Notes: generated from the letters alone by a model not told the origin. A DNA stretch of 64,000 bases from Myroides odoratus DSM 2801 (GCF_000243275.1 NZ_CM001437.1:3742807-3806806); one strand, 5' to 3'. Shown: positions 33,308 to 42,365, counted from the stretch's first letter. Numbers and translations are program-made.

Positions 33308-34591
33308 ATGAGTATGGATATTTTAGTCGGACTCCAATGGGGAGATGAAGGAAAAGGTAAGTTTATCGATCACATTTGCAGCCAATACGACATTGTAGCT
33401 CGCTTTAATGGGGGAGCCAATGCGGGACATAGCATTTACTACAACGGAGAAAAAGTAACGTTGAAACTGCTTCCATCGGGTGTTTTTTATCCGAATACGA
33501 GGAATGTAATTGGAACAGGCGTAGTGGTCAATCCAATCCAATTGCAACAAGAAATAGAACAGTTGATGGCTTTGGATGCTACTTTGGCTTTACCTAAGCG
33601 GTTGTTGCTTTCGGCTAAAGCTCATTTGGTTTTACCGACTTATGCTTATTTTGATCAGTTTTATGAAGCCCATCCCGATTATCGTACGATAGGTACTACA
33701 AAGAATGGAATTGCACCTGCGTATGCAGCGAAAATACTCCGCCAAAACTTGCGTGTGGGTGATATTTATAGCGCACAATTTACCAGTGAATTACAGGCTA
33801 TACTCGCCCGACAATACCGAGAATTGGAGCAGTTGCAGTGCGACTTGCCCCCTTTGAAGGAAATGGAAGCGGCCTATATGGATGGGATTGCATTTTTGAA
33901 AACACTGCGGATTACCGATACAGAACTATACGTCAATCAAGCGTTAAATGAAGGAAAAAAGGTATTAGCAGAAGGAGCGCAGGCCACGATGTTGGATATC
34001 GATCACGGTACGTATCCGTATGTGACTTCGTCGAGCACAGTTGCTGGAGGTGCCTGTACTGGATTGGGGGTTTCTCCTAAAAAAGTAGGGGAGATTTTTG
34101 GCGTTACGAAAGCGTATACAACCCGTGTTGGGGAAGGGATTTTTCCGACAGAATTAGCGGGAGCAGAAGCAGAGCAACTCCGCATTAAAGGAGGGGAGTT
34201 TGGCTCTAATACCAAGCGACCAAGACGTGTGGGCTGGTTGGATTTACCTGCATTAAAGTATGCCTGTATGGTAAATGGCGTTACCCAACTGATTGTCACA
34301 AAAGGCGATATTCTCAGTGATAGGGAAGAAGTTCCTGTTTGTACCCACTATGAAGTGGAAGGAAAAAAACAGGCGTACTTCCGTGTTCATCAAGAAGAAG
34401 AAACAACGCAAGCTATTTACCAATCCTTTGAAGGTTGGACGGGTGATTTCACTCAAATAAAAGCCGAAAATCAAGTGCCTTTAGCGTATAAAGCGTATCT
34501 TAATTTTATTGCACAAACTGTTGGTGTACCTGTCACGTATCTTTCAACAGGACCTCAAAGAGAAGAAATTTTGAAGTTGAAAGGAAATTAA
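33308..34591 (+). CDS. purA: Adenylosuccinate synthetase-like protein (divergent PurA paralogue)
   Basis: 427 residues, normal PurA length. Converts IMP and aspartate to adenylosuccinate with GTP if active. Seen: GLQWGDEGKGK loop with Asp13, His41 in GGANAGHS, EGAQATMLDIDHGTYPYVTSS and the C-terminal VTYLSTGPQREE. Departures from the usual enzyme: IGTTKNGIAPAY instead of IGTT(G/K)RGIGPAY, KRPRRVGWLD instead of GRRRRTGWLD and TKGDIL instead of TKLDVL; these are IMP- and GTP-binding regions. It stands alone, outside any purine operon, followed 67 bp later by a Crp-type regulator. It may be a second, specialised enzyme; the main purA is not in this window. Confidence 0.85.
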   Translation: MSMDILVGLQWGDEGKGKFIDHICSQYDIVARFNGGANAGHSIYYNGEKVTLKLLPSGVFYPNTRNVIGTGVVVNPIQLQQEIEQLMALDATLALPKRLLLSAKAHLVLPTYAYFDQFYEAHPDYRTIGTTKNGIAPAYAAKILRQNLRVGDIYSAQFTSELQAILARQYRELEQLQCDLPPLKEMEAAYMDGIAFLKTLRITDTELYVNQALNEGKKVLAEGAQATMLDIDHGTYPYVTSSSTVAGGACTGLGVSPKKVGEIFGVTKAYTTRVGEGIFPTELAGAEAEQLRIKGGEFGSNTKRPRRVGWLDLPALKYACMVNGVTQLIVTKGDILSDREEVPVCTHYEVEGKKQAYFRVHQEEETTQAIYQSFEGWTGDFTQIKAENQVPLAYKAYLNFIAQTVGVPVTYLSTGPQREEILKLKGN

Positions 34592-34623
34592 AAAGAGGAT
34601 TAAAAAGAGGATTAAAAAGGAGA
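34588..34623 (+). repeat. 12-bp tandem repeat x3 at the purA-like stop
   Basis: TTAAAAAGAGGA, TTAAAAAGAGGA, TTAAAAAGGAGA. The first unit contains the stop codon of the purA-like gene. Confidence 0.85.
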
Positions 34624-34658
34624 TTCGTTAACTTTATCGTGACGGGAAATCAAAAAAC

Positions 34659-35225
34659 ATGGAAGAACTAGCAATCTATATCGAGAAATTTGCCACACTT
34701 ACAGCAGCGGAACGCGAACGTATACAAGCCGTGTTTACGTTTAAACGCATTGCGAAAGGGGAGTATTTTGTAGAAAGTGGTAAGAATAGCCATGCGATTG
34801 CCTTCGTAGAATCGGGGGTATTCCGTTCGTTATACTACAATAAAAAAGGGGATGATTTTACGCGTTACTTCATTTATGAAGGGCGTTTTGTTGGCGATTT
34901 ACACAATTTCTTTATTCAAGCGCCTGCGAATGACTATGTAGAAGCACTTACCGATGCTTGTGTTTGGAGCATTGATTATGCTGATTTTTGTCAGCTCGAA
35001 AAGGAAATCTCGGTATGGCCCTTATTGATGGCTAAACTACATGCCTTTGCAACCGAAAGCAAATTAAAGACGGCCAATATGATGTTGAATCTAGAAGCAA
35101 AAGAACGTTACTTACTTTTTTTAGCTCATTATCCAGGATTAGTCAACCGAGTGCCTTTGAGTATGTTAGCCTCCTATTTGGGGATTACGTCCTCTTCGTT
35201 GAGTCGTATTAGACGCAGTGTTTAA
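34659..35225 (+). CDS. Crp/Fnr-family cyclic-nucleotide-binding-type regulator
   Basis: 188 residues. N-terminal cNMP-binding-like barrel (~10-115: FKRIAKGEYFVESGKNSHAIAFVESG) and a C-terminal HTH (VPLSMLASYLGITSSSLSRIRRS). No Cys cluster, so not an oxygen-sensing Fnr. Effector unknown. It overlaps the convergent AraC gene by 4 bp. Confidence 0.88.
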   Translation: MEELAIYIEKFATLTAAERERIQAVFTFKRIAKGEYFVESGKNSHAIAFVESGVFRSLYYNKKGDDFTRYFIYEGRFVGDLHNFFIQAPANDYVEALTDACVWSIDYADFCQLEKEISVWPLLMAKLHAFATESKLKTANMMLNLEAKERYLLFLAHYPGLVNRVPLSMLASYLGITSSSLSRIRRSV

Positions 35226-36133
35226 CGCACTCTATTTATAGCTAGATTTGTGGGTAATCCCGTTTGTATCCTATAATTCTCCGGTGAAAGGCCCGTATTT
35301 CGTTTAAAATAACGACAAAATAAACTGGTATCAGTAAAATGCAACTCGTGGCTAACCTCTTTGATGGACAGGTTGGTTGTATTTAATAAGGTTTTCGCCT
35401 GTATCATCACAAAGAAGGTAACCCATTCTAAGATGGATTTACCCGTTTCTGCTTTGAGTAACGTGGTTAAATATTGAGGGGTTAGATGCAGTTGTTCCGC
35501 ATAGAATTTGGCGCTTCGATGCTGTGTCGCTTGATGCAATACCAGCTGATAAAATTCGTGTACAATCGCAGAAGATCGACTAATCGGCGTATGATTGGTT
35601 TGATCCGTAGGCGCATAGGTTTCAAGAACAAAAGAAATTAGGGAAAGCGTAAGGTAATGTAGGGTTTCCGTTGTTTTGAACGCATTATTTCTCACATATA
35701 CATTTTGCAATAAGTGCAGTAACTCTTTAAAAACAGCGGTGTCTTCCTCGTTTAATTGAATTAAAGGATGATTGCGTAGGGTAGTGTTGTGAATCAACTG
35801 AAGCAGAACGGGAAAATTACTTAGAAAATCCAAAGAAAGCCCTACGGTAGTCATGGTTGCATCTGTACTTGCCGCTAAGGGTTCAATAATCACCTGTGGC
35901 AGAATAATGGCAATATCTCCTTTGTCGATGCGATAGCCTTCTGTCTGAATGCGAATGTCCATGTGACCCTGCGTCATAAAACTCAAAATAAGGCCATCAA
36001 ATTGTTGGCGATAATCTACTCCCTCCTCTAGAGGCTGATATACTTGATTCATGATGATCATCCCTTTTGCGTGTTGCGGATGATTAGCTTCATATAATTT
36101 GTATAGGTCATCAAGAGTAACAGCCAGCGACAT
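35222..36133 (-). CDS. AraC-family regulator
   Basis: About 303 residues from MSLAVTLDDLYKL (36133); an ATG 11 codons upstream is the alternative. N-terminal sensor part (~15-160) and C-terminal double HTH (~205-290: HRSAKFYAEQLHLTPQYLTTLLKAETGKSI and VSHELHFTDTSLFCRYFKRNTGLSPENYR). No adjacent same-strand target; neighbours are other regulators. Confidence 0.88.
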   Translation of the reverse strand: MSLAVTLDDLYKLYEANHPQHAKGMIIMNQVYQPLEEGVDYRQQFDGLILSFMTQGHMDIRIQTEGYRIDKGDIAIILPQVIIEPLAASTDATMTTVGLSLDFLSNFPVLLQLIHNTTLRNHPLIQLNEEDTAVFKELLHLLQNVYVRNNAFKTTETLHYLTLSLISFVLETYAPTDQTNHTPISRSSAIVHEFYQLVLHQATQHRSAKFYAEQLHLTPQYLTTLLKAETGKSILEWVTFFVMIQAKTLLNTTNLSIKEVSHELHFTDTSLFCRYFKRNTGLSPENYRIQTGLPTNLAINRVR

Positions 36134-36555
36134 AACCAGTGTAGATTTAAGGATTAGGGCGTGCAATATATTACAAAATGAATGAATTGTTCAAAAAATG
36201 GAAAATGAAAATGACGAAACTACTTCTAATTTTGTTGAACTGAATGTAGCCGAGTAATTCGTTCAATATATTCGTTTTCATTCGAGATGAAATAGGAAAC
36301 AAATCATTGTCAATAAAAACACTTTTCAAGTTTTACCTGGGGACTAATTTATAAGTCAAGTCGAAAAAGAGTATGTGTATCATACTCTTTTTTTTAGGAG
36401 CAGGGGGTGGGTGTAAAGTCGTTTTAAAACGTTCTTTTACTTATTTTGGAGTTTTATGTCCTAAAATGAACGTTTGAGAAAATAAAAATGAGCCTTAGAG
36501 TAAGATAAACCCTCTTCCTTTTCGTATATTTAGCATACTAAAAAAAGGATGAATT
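36134..36555. other. Divergent spacer between two AraC genes
   Basis: AT-rich, no gene seen. It holds a terminator-like hairpin (36364-36392) that terminates no visible gene, and a TTTTAAAACG/CGTTTTAAAA-like pair around 36420-36430. Confidence 0.6.
36364..36392 (+). terminator. Orphan terminator-like hairpin
   Basis: AAAAAGAGTATG / CATACTCTTTTT stem, TGTAT loop, T-run after. The nearest genes both start, not end, on either side, so it may end a short untranslated RNA or act as an attenuator. Confidence 0.65.
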
Positions 36556-37383
36556 ATGCCGAAGAATACCTTAAAAACATTAAACTATGAAGGAATCTTT
36601 CTTTCCTGTTATACAGATTTTAGCGAGAAATGCTTTCATGCAGCGCCAGAACATGTTTTGGTTTATGTGTATTCAGGAGAACAGATTATTGAAGATAAAA
36701 ACAAGCGAACGCGAGTAAAAGCGGGGCAATGTGTATTCATACGACGCAATCATCAGTTGGTGATGCATAAAAATAGTGCTGGAAATGAACATTATAAAGG
36801 GATTTCGTTAACCTTTAATCGTCATGTTCTTCGCGAGTTTTACAGTAAACTAGACAAAACACAATTGCCTAAAAAGGTATCGGTTTCAGATAAAAATGTC
36901 TTTGCTATTGAACAACGCCCAGATATTACCAGTTTATTTGAGTCGCTCACGCCTTATTTTGATCAAAATATACAACCCAGTAAGGAAGTTATTCACCTTA
37001 AATTATTGGAGGGAATATATGCGCTACTCAATAATGCGACGGTATTTTATCCGCTGCTTTTTGATTTCACAGAACCGTGGAAAATAGATATTCTCGATTT
37101 CTTACATGAACATTATAAGGATGATCTGACGATTGAACAAATGGCGACTTATACCGGACGTAGTTTGGCGACCTTTAAAAGAGATTTTAAAAAGGTCAGT
37201 ACGCTCACCCCACAGAAATGGATCATTAAAAAGCGTTTAGAAACAGCTTATATCAAGCTCAAAGAAGAACAGGCTAAAGTGCAGGATGTCTATTGGGAAG
37301 TTGGGTTTAAAAACCCGTCCCATTTTTCTACCGCTTTTAAAAAACAATATGGAATTCCACCTTCTGAAATTGGTGTGAATTGA
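36556..37383 (+). CDS. AraC-family regulator (ExsA-like arrangement)
   Basis: 275 residues with an N-terminal cupin-like part (YSGEQIIEDKNKRTRVKAGQCVFIRR) and a C-terminal HTH pair (DDLTIEQMATYTGRSLATFKRDFKKVS and VYWEVGFKNPSHFSTAFKKQYGIPPSEI). It lies ~100 bp before an alcohol dehydrogenase gene on the same strand, its likely target. Confidence 0.88.
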   Translation: MPKNTLKTLNYEGIFLSCYTDFSEKCFHAAPEHVLVYVYSGEQIIEDKNKRTRVKAGQCVFIRRNHQLVMHKNSAGNEHYKGISLTFNRHVLREFYSKLDKTQLPKKVSVSDKNVFAIEQRPDITSLFESLTPYFDQNIQPSKEVIHLKLLEGIYALLNNATVFYPLLFDFTEPWKIDILDFLHEHYKDDLTIEQMATYTGRSLATFKRDFKKVSTLTPQKWIIKKRLETAYIKLKEEQAKVQDVYWEVGFKNPSHFSTAFKKQYGIPPSEIGVN

Positions 37384-37490
37384 GCCGTAGAGCAATGAAC
37401 TTTGAGCTGTAGAGCAACGGAAATATAGCATTTAACAGGTACTTTTACCTCAGCATAAAACCAATAAAATCGAAATAAAAAAAAGTGAAA

Positions 37491-38549
37491 ATGGAAACAA
37501 AAAATGTAAAAGCATACGGAACGGAAGCTCCAGATGCGGCTTTAAAACAGATGGAGATTAATCGTAGAGCTGTGACAGAAAAAGACGTGGCAATCGATAT
37601 TTTATACTGTGGTGTATGCCATTCTGATTTGCATACCGCTCGCAATGAGTGGGGCGGAACCCAATACCCGAATGTACCTGGGCATGAAATCGTTGGACGT
37701 GTAACCCAAGTAGGAACAGGGGTAACTAAGTTTAAAGTAGGAGATTTAGTGGGTGTAGGTTGTATGGTTGATAGCTGCCGTACATGTGAGAGCTGTAAAG
37801 AGGGATTGGAACAATATTGTGAAAATGGAAACATTGGAACCTATAACAGTCCTGATGTTCACTTGAACCAACAAACTTTTGGAGGCTATTCTGAAGCTGT
37901 AGTGGTGGATGAGGACTTTGTATTACGCGTGCCTGAAAATTTAGATTTAGCCGCAGCAGCTCCTTTACTTTGCGCTGGAATTACTACTTTTTCACCGTTG
38001 CGTCATGCTAATGTAGGGCCAGGGCAACGTGTAGGAATTGTTGGTATTGGTGGTTTAGGTCATATGGCGGTAAAAATTGCCAAAGCAATGGGCGCTGAAG
38101 TGGTTGTTATTACAACGTCTCTTTCTAAAGTAGAGGACGCAAAACGCCTTGGTGCGGATGATGTTATTTTATCTACGGATAAAGAGCAAATGAAAGCCAA
38201 TGCTCATACGTTGCACTTTATTTTGGATTGTGTTTCGGCTCAGCACGACATCAATGCGTATATTAATTTATTAAAACGCGATGGAAGATTGACGTTGGTA
38301 GGTGCACCAGAGCATCCACTTCCAGTATCTGCATTCAGCTTGATTCTCAATCGCATTAGTTTCTCGGGATCTTTGATTGGGGGGATTGCACAAACGCAAG
38401 AGATGCTAGATTTTTGTGGTAAACACAACATCACTTCAGATATCGAAATGATTCAGATGCAAGACATCAACCAAGCGTACGAACGCCTGCTAAAAGGAGA
38501 TGTGAAATATCGATTTGTAATTGATATGGCTTCTTTAAAAAATAAGTAA
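37491..38549 (+). CDS. Zinc-dependent NAD(P) alcohol dehydrogenase (YahK/cinnamyl-ADH group)
   Basis: 352 residues from ATG 37491 (a GTG two codons earlier is possible). Catalytic zinc site CGVCHSD and GHE in VPGHEIVGRV; structural zinc Cys quartet in CMVDSCRTCESCKEGLEQYC; Rossmann motif GIGGLGHMAVKIAKAMGA. This group reduces aldehydes with NADPH. Preceded by an AraC gene and closed by a terminator. Probably aldehyde detoxification. Confidence 0.92.
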   Translation: METKNVKAYGTEAPDAALKQMEINRRAVTEKDVAIDILYCGVCHSDLHTARNEWGGTQYPNVPGHEIVGRVTQVGTGVTKFKVGDLVGVGCMVDSCRTCESCKEGLEQYCENGNIGTYNSPDVHLNQQTFGGYSEAVVVDEDFVLRVPENLDLAAAAPLLCAGITTFSPLRHANVGPGQRVGIVGIGGLGHMAVKIAKAMGAEVVVITTSLSKVEDAKRLGADDVILSTDKEQMKANAHTLHFILDCVSAQHDINAYINLLKRDGRLTLVGAPEHPLPVSAFSLILNRISFSGSLIGGIAQTQEMLDFCGKHNITSDIEMIQMQDINQAYERLLKGDVKYRFVIDMASLKNK

Positions 38550-38554
38550 AACTG

Positions 38555-38584
38555 AAAGACCTCCAAATAAGGAGGTCTTTTTTT
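38555..38584 (+). terminator. Terminator of the ADH gene
   Basis: AAAGACCTCC / GGAGGTCTTT stem with a T-run, 5 bp after the stop codon. Confidence 0.88.
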
Positions 38585-38694
38585 TGTCTATATTACTGGT
38601 ATTCAGTGTGTAATAAGTGTTTGCGTTCTTGTTGAAAACAAAATAAACATTTTATCTATACTATGTTGGGATTTATTCCTTTCTTTGTATCGTA

Positions 38695-38710
38695 AATTCC
38701 CGATATATAG
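38695..38710 (+). promoter_or_regulatory. Candidate ArsR-type operator, site 1
   Basis: AATTCCCGATATATAG, 2 bp before the arsR-type start codon. It resembles AATTCTCGATATCTA at 39070-39084 before the next gene. Confidence 0.45.
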
Positions 38711-38712
38711 AA

Positions 38713-39012
38713 ATGACCGAACTCTTTAAAGCTTTATCGAATGAACATCGCGTTCAAATACTGAAGTGGCTTAAATCGCCTCATGATTTTTTTGAATTGG
38801 AAGACATCGAACCTGAAGTTCATGAATTTGGGGTGTGTATGAGTGTCATTCAAAAAAAGGTAGGACTGTCTCAATCTACAACATCAGCCTACTTGACTTC
38901 CCTTGTTACTATTGGATTGCTGGTATCTGTCCGCAATGGTCAATGGACGTATTACAAACGCAATGAAGAGAAGATAGCCGAATTGGCGCATTATATTCAA
39001 CATACATTGTAA
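38713..39012 (+). CDS. ArsR-family winged-helix regulator
   Basis: 99 residues, with FKALSNEHRVQILKWL at the start and HTH VGLSQSTTSAYLTSLVTIGLL. Unlike metal sensors it lacks an ELCVCDL motif; Cys is limited to one near residue 42, so it probably senses an organic or redox signal. It lies 85 bp before a luciferase-like gene on the same strand. Confidence 0.88.
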   Translation: MTELFKALSNEHRVQILKWLKSPHDFFELEDIEPEVHEFGVCMSVIQKKVGLSQSTTSAYLTSLVTIGLLVSVRNGQWTYYKRNEEKIAELAHYIQHTL

Positions 39013-39069
39013 AGCATTGGCTCGATAATGTCGACTAACTGCGCTATTGTTATATTCTACTATATCTAT

Positions 39070-39084
39070 AATTCTCGATATCTA
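39070..39084 (+). promoter_or_regulatory. Candidate ArsR-type operator, site 2
   Basis: AATTCTCGATATCTA, 13 bp before the luciferase-like gene start; shares AATTC-CGATAT-TA with the site at 38695. Confidence 0.45.
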
Positions 39085-39097
39085 AATATCTATTAAT

Positions 39098-40072
39098 ATG
39101 AATACGTCTTTTACTACACATTCGGTTTTTAATCGCGTGTTTCGCCCAGGGAAACTGACCTTGGGTATTTTCTTACCGCTACGGGTTTATGAATCTTATA
39201 CGGAGCCCTTACATCAACACTTAAAGTACATCCAACAAATTGACCGCAGTGGGTTTGACGCGCTGTGGGTGAGGGATATTCCCGTCTATGATCCGAATTT
39301 CAGGGATGTAGGGCAGGTGTATGATCCTTTGACGTATTTGGCGTATCTCGCAGGACAAACGGAACAGGTGGCTTTAGGAACAGCGAGTATTGTTTTGCCT
39401 TTACAGCATCCTATTGCCTTGGCCAAAGCAACCGCTTCGATTGATCAATTGGCTAATGGCCGATTGCTTTTGGGGGTAGGGTCTGGCGATCGTTATGCTG
39501 AGTTTCCAGCTTTTGGGAAGTCTTTTGAGCGCAGAGGTGAATTGTTTCGCGAGGTTTTCCAGGATCTACAGACCTTGCATCGCATTGATACACCTAAAAT
39601 GAATTCGAGCTTAACGCAAATGCAGGATTTAAATGTGGTGCCTAAACCCATACACCAAGGGGTTCCGATGTTAGTTACAGGGGCGAGTCAACAATCTTTA
39701 GATTGGATTGCCACACACGCTGATGGTTGGATCACATACCCTGGACCTACAACAACAAAGGAGGATACGTTGGGATTAAAACAAAAAATAGCGGCATTTA
39801 GAAATCTAATCCCTCAGGGGGAATTTAAACCGCATATGACCAATGAATGGATTGAATTGGATGAAGATCCGCATTTTCCACGAACGCCACTAAGGGGAGG
39901 ATTTGTCCTGAAAACAGGGCGTTATGGTTTACTGGAATTACTTCATCAGTGGGAGGAAATTGGGGTGAATCACGCTGCTCTAGGGATACAGTTTGGCAAG
40001 CGAGATATCGGTGAAACACTGGCGGAATTGGCTCAAGAGGTATTGCCTTATTTTAAAGGGGAGCATGTTTAG
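39098..40072 (+). CDS. LLM-class flavin-dependent oxidoreductase (luciferase-like)
   Basis: 324 residues of the bacterial-luciferase fold: GKLTLGIFLPLRVYESY, DALWVRDIPVYDP, ALGTASIVLPLQHPIALAKA, LLLGVGSGDRYAEFPAFG. The layout fits the TIGR03571 group of LLM proteins. Such enzymes use reduced flavin or F420 and oxygen; substrate unknown. Likely controlled by the ArsR-type gene in front. A strong hairpin follows. Confidence 0.88.
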   Translation: MNTSFTTHSVFNRVFRPGKLTLGIFLPLRVYESYTEPLHQHLKYIQQIDRSGFDALWVRDIPVYDPNFRDVGQVYDPLTYLAYLAGQTEQVALGTASIVLPLQHPIALAKATASIDQLANGRLLLGVGSGDRYAEFPAFGKSFERRGELFREVFQDLQTLHRIDTPKMNSSLTQMQDLNVVPKPIHQGVPMLVTGASQQSLDWIATHADGWITYPGPTTTKEDTLGLKQKIAAFRNLIPQGEFKPHMTNEWIELDEDPHFPRTPLRGGFVLKTGRYGLLELLHQWEEIGVNHAALGIQFGKRDIGETLAELAQEVLPYFKGEHV

Positions 40073-40111
40073 TTGATATAGCACTAAATAAGTATTGTTG
40101 TATGGTATAAC

Positions 40112-40147
40112 AATAGAGCCTTTATGATTCGTCATAAAGGCTCTATT
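40112..40147. terminator. Terminator with 16-bp stem
   Basis: AATAGAGCCTTTATGA / TCATAAAGGCTCTATT around TTCG, between the convergent LLM and GNAT genes. Confidence 0.9.
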
Positions 40148-40203
40148 ATTTATCTTGTTTGAATCAAATTTAGATTCTCTTCATATTATTTTGAAAGTTA
40201 GGA

Positions 40204-40695
40204 TTAAACTCCTTTTTCTAAAATCAATTTTTCTGTAGGTAATCCATCTTCAATACCAATAAAATAGCTTTTAAATCCAAATTTTTCAAGCAGTTTTCGT
40301 GATGCTATATTCGCTGGATCGATGATTCCAATGATAGAAGTAGTTGGATTGGTGCGTGCTGCAAGGGCTAAAAGCTCAGAGCAAATTTGGGTTCCATACC
40401 CTTTGCCCCAATATGACTCTTTAAGGATATAACCAATTTCCAATTGCGTGCGATTGCGTTTGTTCCACTCCATTTTACCATCTCCCAAATACGCGCCAGT
40501 GGCATCGTATATTTTAAAGTAACCCAACATTGGACTTTGTGCATTTACTTCAAGAATAGAAGCAAATTTTTCTTGTGCTTGTTCTTCTGTCAGCCCTTGA
40601 CCAGATACATATTGCATTACGCGGTCCTCTTTAACTAAAGAATAAAAGATGGCAAAATCATTTGAGGTGTAGGGAATAAGTTGAATCGGCTCCAT
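40204..40695 (-). CDS. GNAT acetyltransferase (RimJ/RimL type)
   Basis: 163 residues from MEPIQLIPYTSNDF (40695). The frame continues upstream for 36 codons, but that part is hydrophobic and basic without family likeness. Acetyl-CoA loop in ESYWGKGYGTQICSELL, then RKLLEKFGFKSYF. Acetylates an amine, possibly a protein N-terminus or a small molecule. Confidence 0.88.
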   Translation of the reverse strand: MEPIQLIPYTSNDFAIFYSLVKEDRVMQYVSGQGLTEEQAQEKFASILEVNAQSPMLGYFKIYDATGAYLGDGKMEWNKRNRTQLEIGYILKESYWGKGYGTQICSELLALAARTNPTTSIIGIIDPANIASRKLLEKFGFKSYFIGIEDGLPTEKLILEKGV

Positions 40696-41289
40696 AAGTT
40701 GAATTGAAAGTTGCACCAAAGATAGGAATTTATTACGCAAGTAATGGGTCGAATGCCGCTGTAAACTGGATGCTATTATTGTTTTTATGAGTGCTAAAAT
40801 CATAAGATGTCGTTCTTGATGTATAGGTGCTACAACATCTAAATACGAAATATATCTTATTTTTTGTTTTATATTACACTTAATGGGGATATTATATACA
40901 TTTAGTGTATGATATCCTCATTTTTTTCTACATTATTTATTTTTTTGTGATTTACTTCCTTTAAACGCTATATTATTTACAAGGAGGAGTGAACGAAGGG
41001 TGTCACTTGCTTTACGTTAACTTTTAGCTTTATTTTTTTAGTTATTTTTTGTAAATAATCTCGATATAGTATGCTTTTTGCATTTATTTAAGTAAGAAAG
41101 CGATTTCTTTTTTAAGAAAAACAAAACGTACAGTATCGCGATACACTGTTCTATTTTAAACAGAAAATAAATACGAAATAACGAGTATATTCAACTAGAA
41201 CGAAATTTTTTCTTATCAAAGAAAAACAAGTTATCACTAGAAAATAGGATGACTAAATAGATAGAGTAAAAATAATAAAATCAAAAAAA
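40696..41289. other. AT-rich spacer before the stress cassette
   Basis: No gene seen. Holds ATTATTTACAA (40972-40982) and TTGTAAATAATC (41049-41060), resembling the half-sites at 32545-32557, and AATCTCGATATAG (41056-41068), resembling the ArsR-type motif. In such AT-rich DNA these may be chance. Confidence 0.5.
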
Positions 41290-41454
41290 ATGAGAGATAT
41301 TTTTTGGATCATTGTTATTCTTCTACTGCTAGGATGGGGAGTTGGTTATTTTGCCTTTGGGCAAGTAATTGGAGAACTGATACATATTTTGTTGGTAGTA
41401 GCCTTAATTATGTTAGTTGTACGCCTTGTTCAAGGAACGAAAAGGAACGTATAA
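41290..41454 (+). CDS. DUF5670 (lmo0937-type) small membrane protein
   Basis: 54 residues, MRDIFWIIVILLLLGWGVGYF ... LIHILLVVALIMLVVRLVQG: two membrane helices around a short loop, the typical DUF5670 pattern. These proteins often sit among stress-response genes. First of three small co-directional genes ending at a hairpin near 42035. Confidence 0.85.
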   Translation: MRDIFWIIVILLLLGWGVGYFAFGQVIGELIHILLVVALIMLVVRLVQGTKRNV

Positions 41455-41555
41455 TAGACAAACTCATCCCAACGAATAGCACAAAATAAAAGGAAAAATA
41501 AATTGTAAAATGTTGCTTGATCAATTTTTATAAATCAATTTAAAAAAGAGAACCG

Positions 41556-41696
41556 ATGAAAAAAGATGAAATTTACAAGTATGGAAAAATCCTTTGTTGT
41601 GCGGCTGCAGGCCTAGCTGTATTAGCCGTGGTTTTAAAGAAAACAGTATTTAGCCAAGGGGCATGTTTAGATGAATGTGCAACCGATGAAGACTAA
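41556..41696 (+). CDS. Small single-pass membrane protein
   Basis: 46 residues, MKKDEIYKYGKILCCAAAGLAVLAVVLKK, then a short acidic tail with two Cys (GACLDECATDED). One membrane helix. No family recognised. It lies 101 bp after the DUF5670 gene and 62 bp before csbD-like, so it is probably co-expressed. Confidence 0.7.
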   Translation: MKKDEIYKYGKILCCAAAGLAVLAVVLKKTVFSQGACLDECATDED

Positions 41697-41758
41697 ATGG
41701 TTAAGTGAACAATATAGTTCACCGTATAAATTAAATAATAATCATAAAAACGATACCT

Positions 41759-41953
41759 ATGAATAAGTTAGAATTAGAAGGAAAATGGAAAAGAGTAAAA
41801 GGAGCCGTTAAACAAAAATATGGCGAATGGTTTGATAACGATAAAGTTTTTGCTGAAGGAAAATTTGATGAAATAGTAGGGAAGATGCAAGAGAAAAGCG
41901 GAAAAACTCGAGAAGAAATTGAAGATGTAATTCGAAATTGGAAGGAGGAATAA
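41759..41953 (+). CDS. CsbD-like stress protein
   Basis: 64 residues, the standard CsbD size and pattern: LEGKWKRVKGAVKQKYGEW ... EGKFDEIVGKMQEKSGKTREE. CsbD-like proteins are small helical proteins made under general or osmotic stress; their activity is unknown. Confidence 0.93.
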   Translation: MNKLELEGKWKRVKGAVKQKYGEWFDNDKVFAEGKFDEIVGKMQEKSGKTREEIEDVIRNWKEE

Positions 41954-41990
41954 TATAATTCTGTTTTAGTTCAATATACTAAACTTACGG

Positions 41991-42036
41991 AAAGAGAAGT
42001 ACTAAACAGGTATTTCTGCGATAGGCTTCTCTTTTT
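41991..42036 (+). terminator. Terminator after the CsbD-like gene
   Basis: AAAGAGAAG ... CTTCTCTTT arms with T-run; long imperfect loop between them. Confidence 0.7.
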
Positions 42037-42180
42037 TTACTAAAACAGTATAGGTGGTTGATAATCAAGAATAATCTGTCTCAATCGGGTTAAGGTTTGG
42101 TTGTTAGGCCCCATATAAAACGTAAGTCTGTGAAAAAGAAGAAAAACCCTGTATGCTGGTCATATGGGGTTTTTGTTTTT

Positions 42181-42286
42181 TGTGAGGGGGTGAGGGGGTG
42201 AGATTGGTGAGATGATAAGGTGGTGTGATGTAAAATCCCGTAGTGGCAAATGGCAATTTGCCAAGTAACTGGATAATTCCCGATGA
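42181..42286. repeat. gtgagg tract plus GGCAAAT-hairpin element, copy A
   Basis: gtgaggggg tract to ~42205, then the element gatgataaggtggtgtgatg / taaaatcccgtag / hairpin TGGCAAAT-GGCA-ATTTGCCA (42244-42263) / ggataattcccgatga. It occurs twice more at 49529-49653; hairpin core also at 10200-10225. Confidence 0.88.
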
Positions 42287-42365
42287 TTAGGTAAGATTGG
42301 TGAGGACACTGTTCCCCGTAAACTGTCAACCGTTACTCAACGCTAGTTATTCCGTTCAGTAATAG

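Noticed and set aside
33308..34591. PurZ-type (2-aminoadenine) synthase
   Set aside because: PurZ-type enzymes change the catalytic Asp of WGDEGKGK; here Asp13 is present and no phage genes are nearby.
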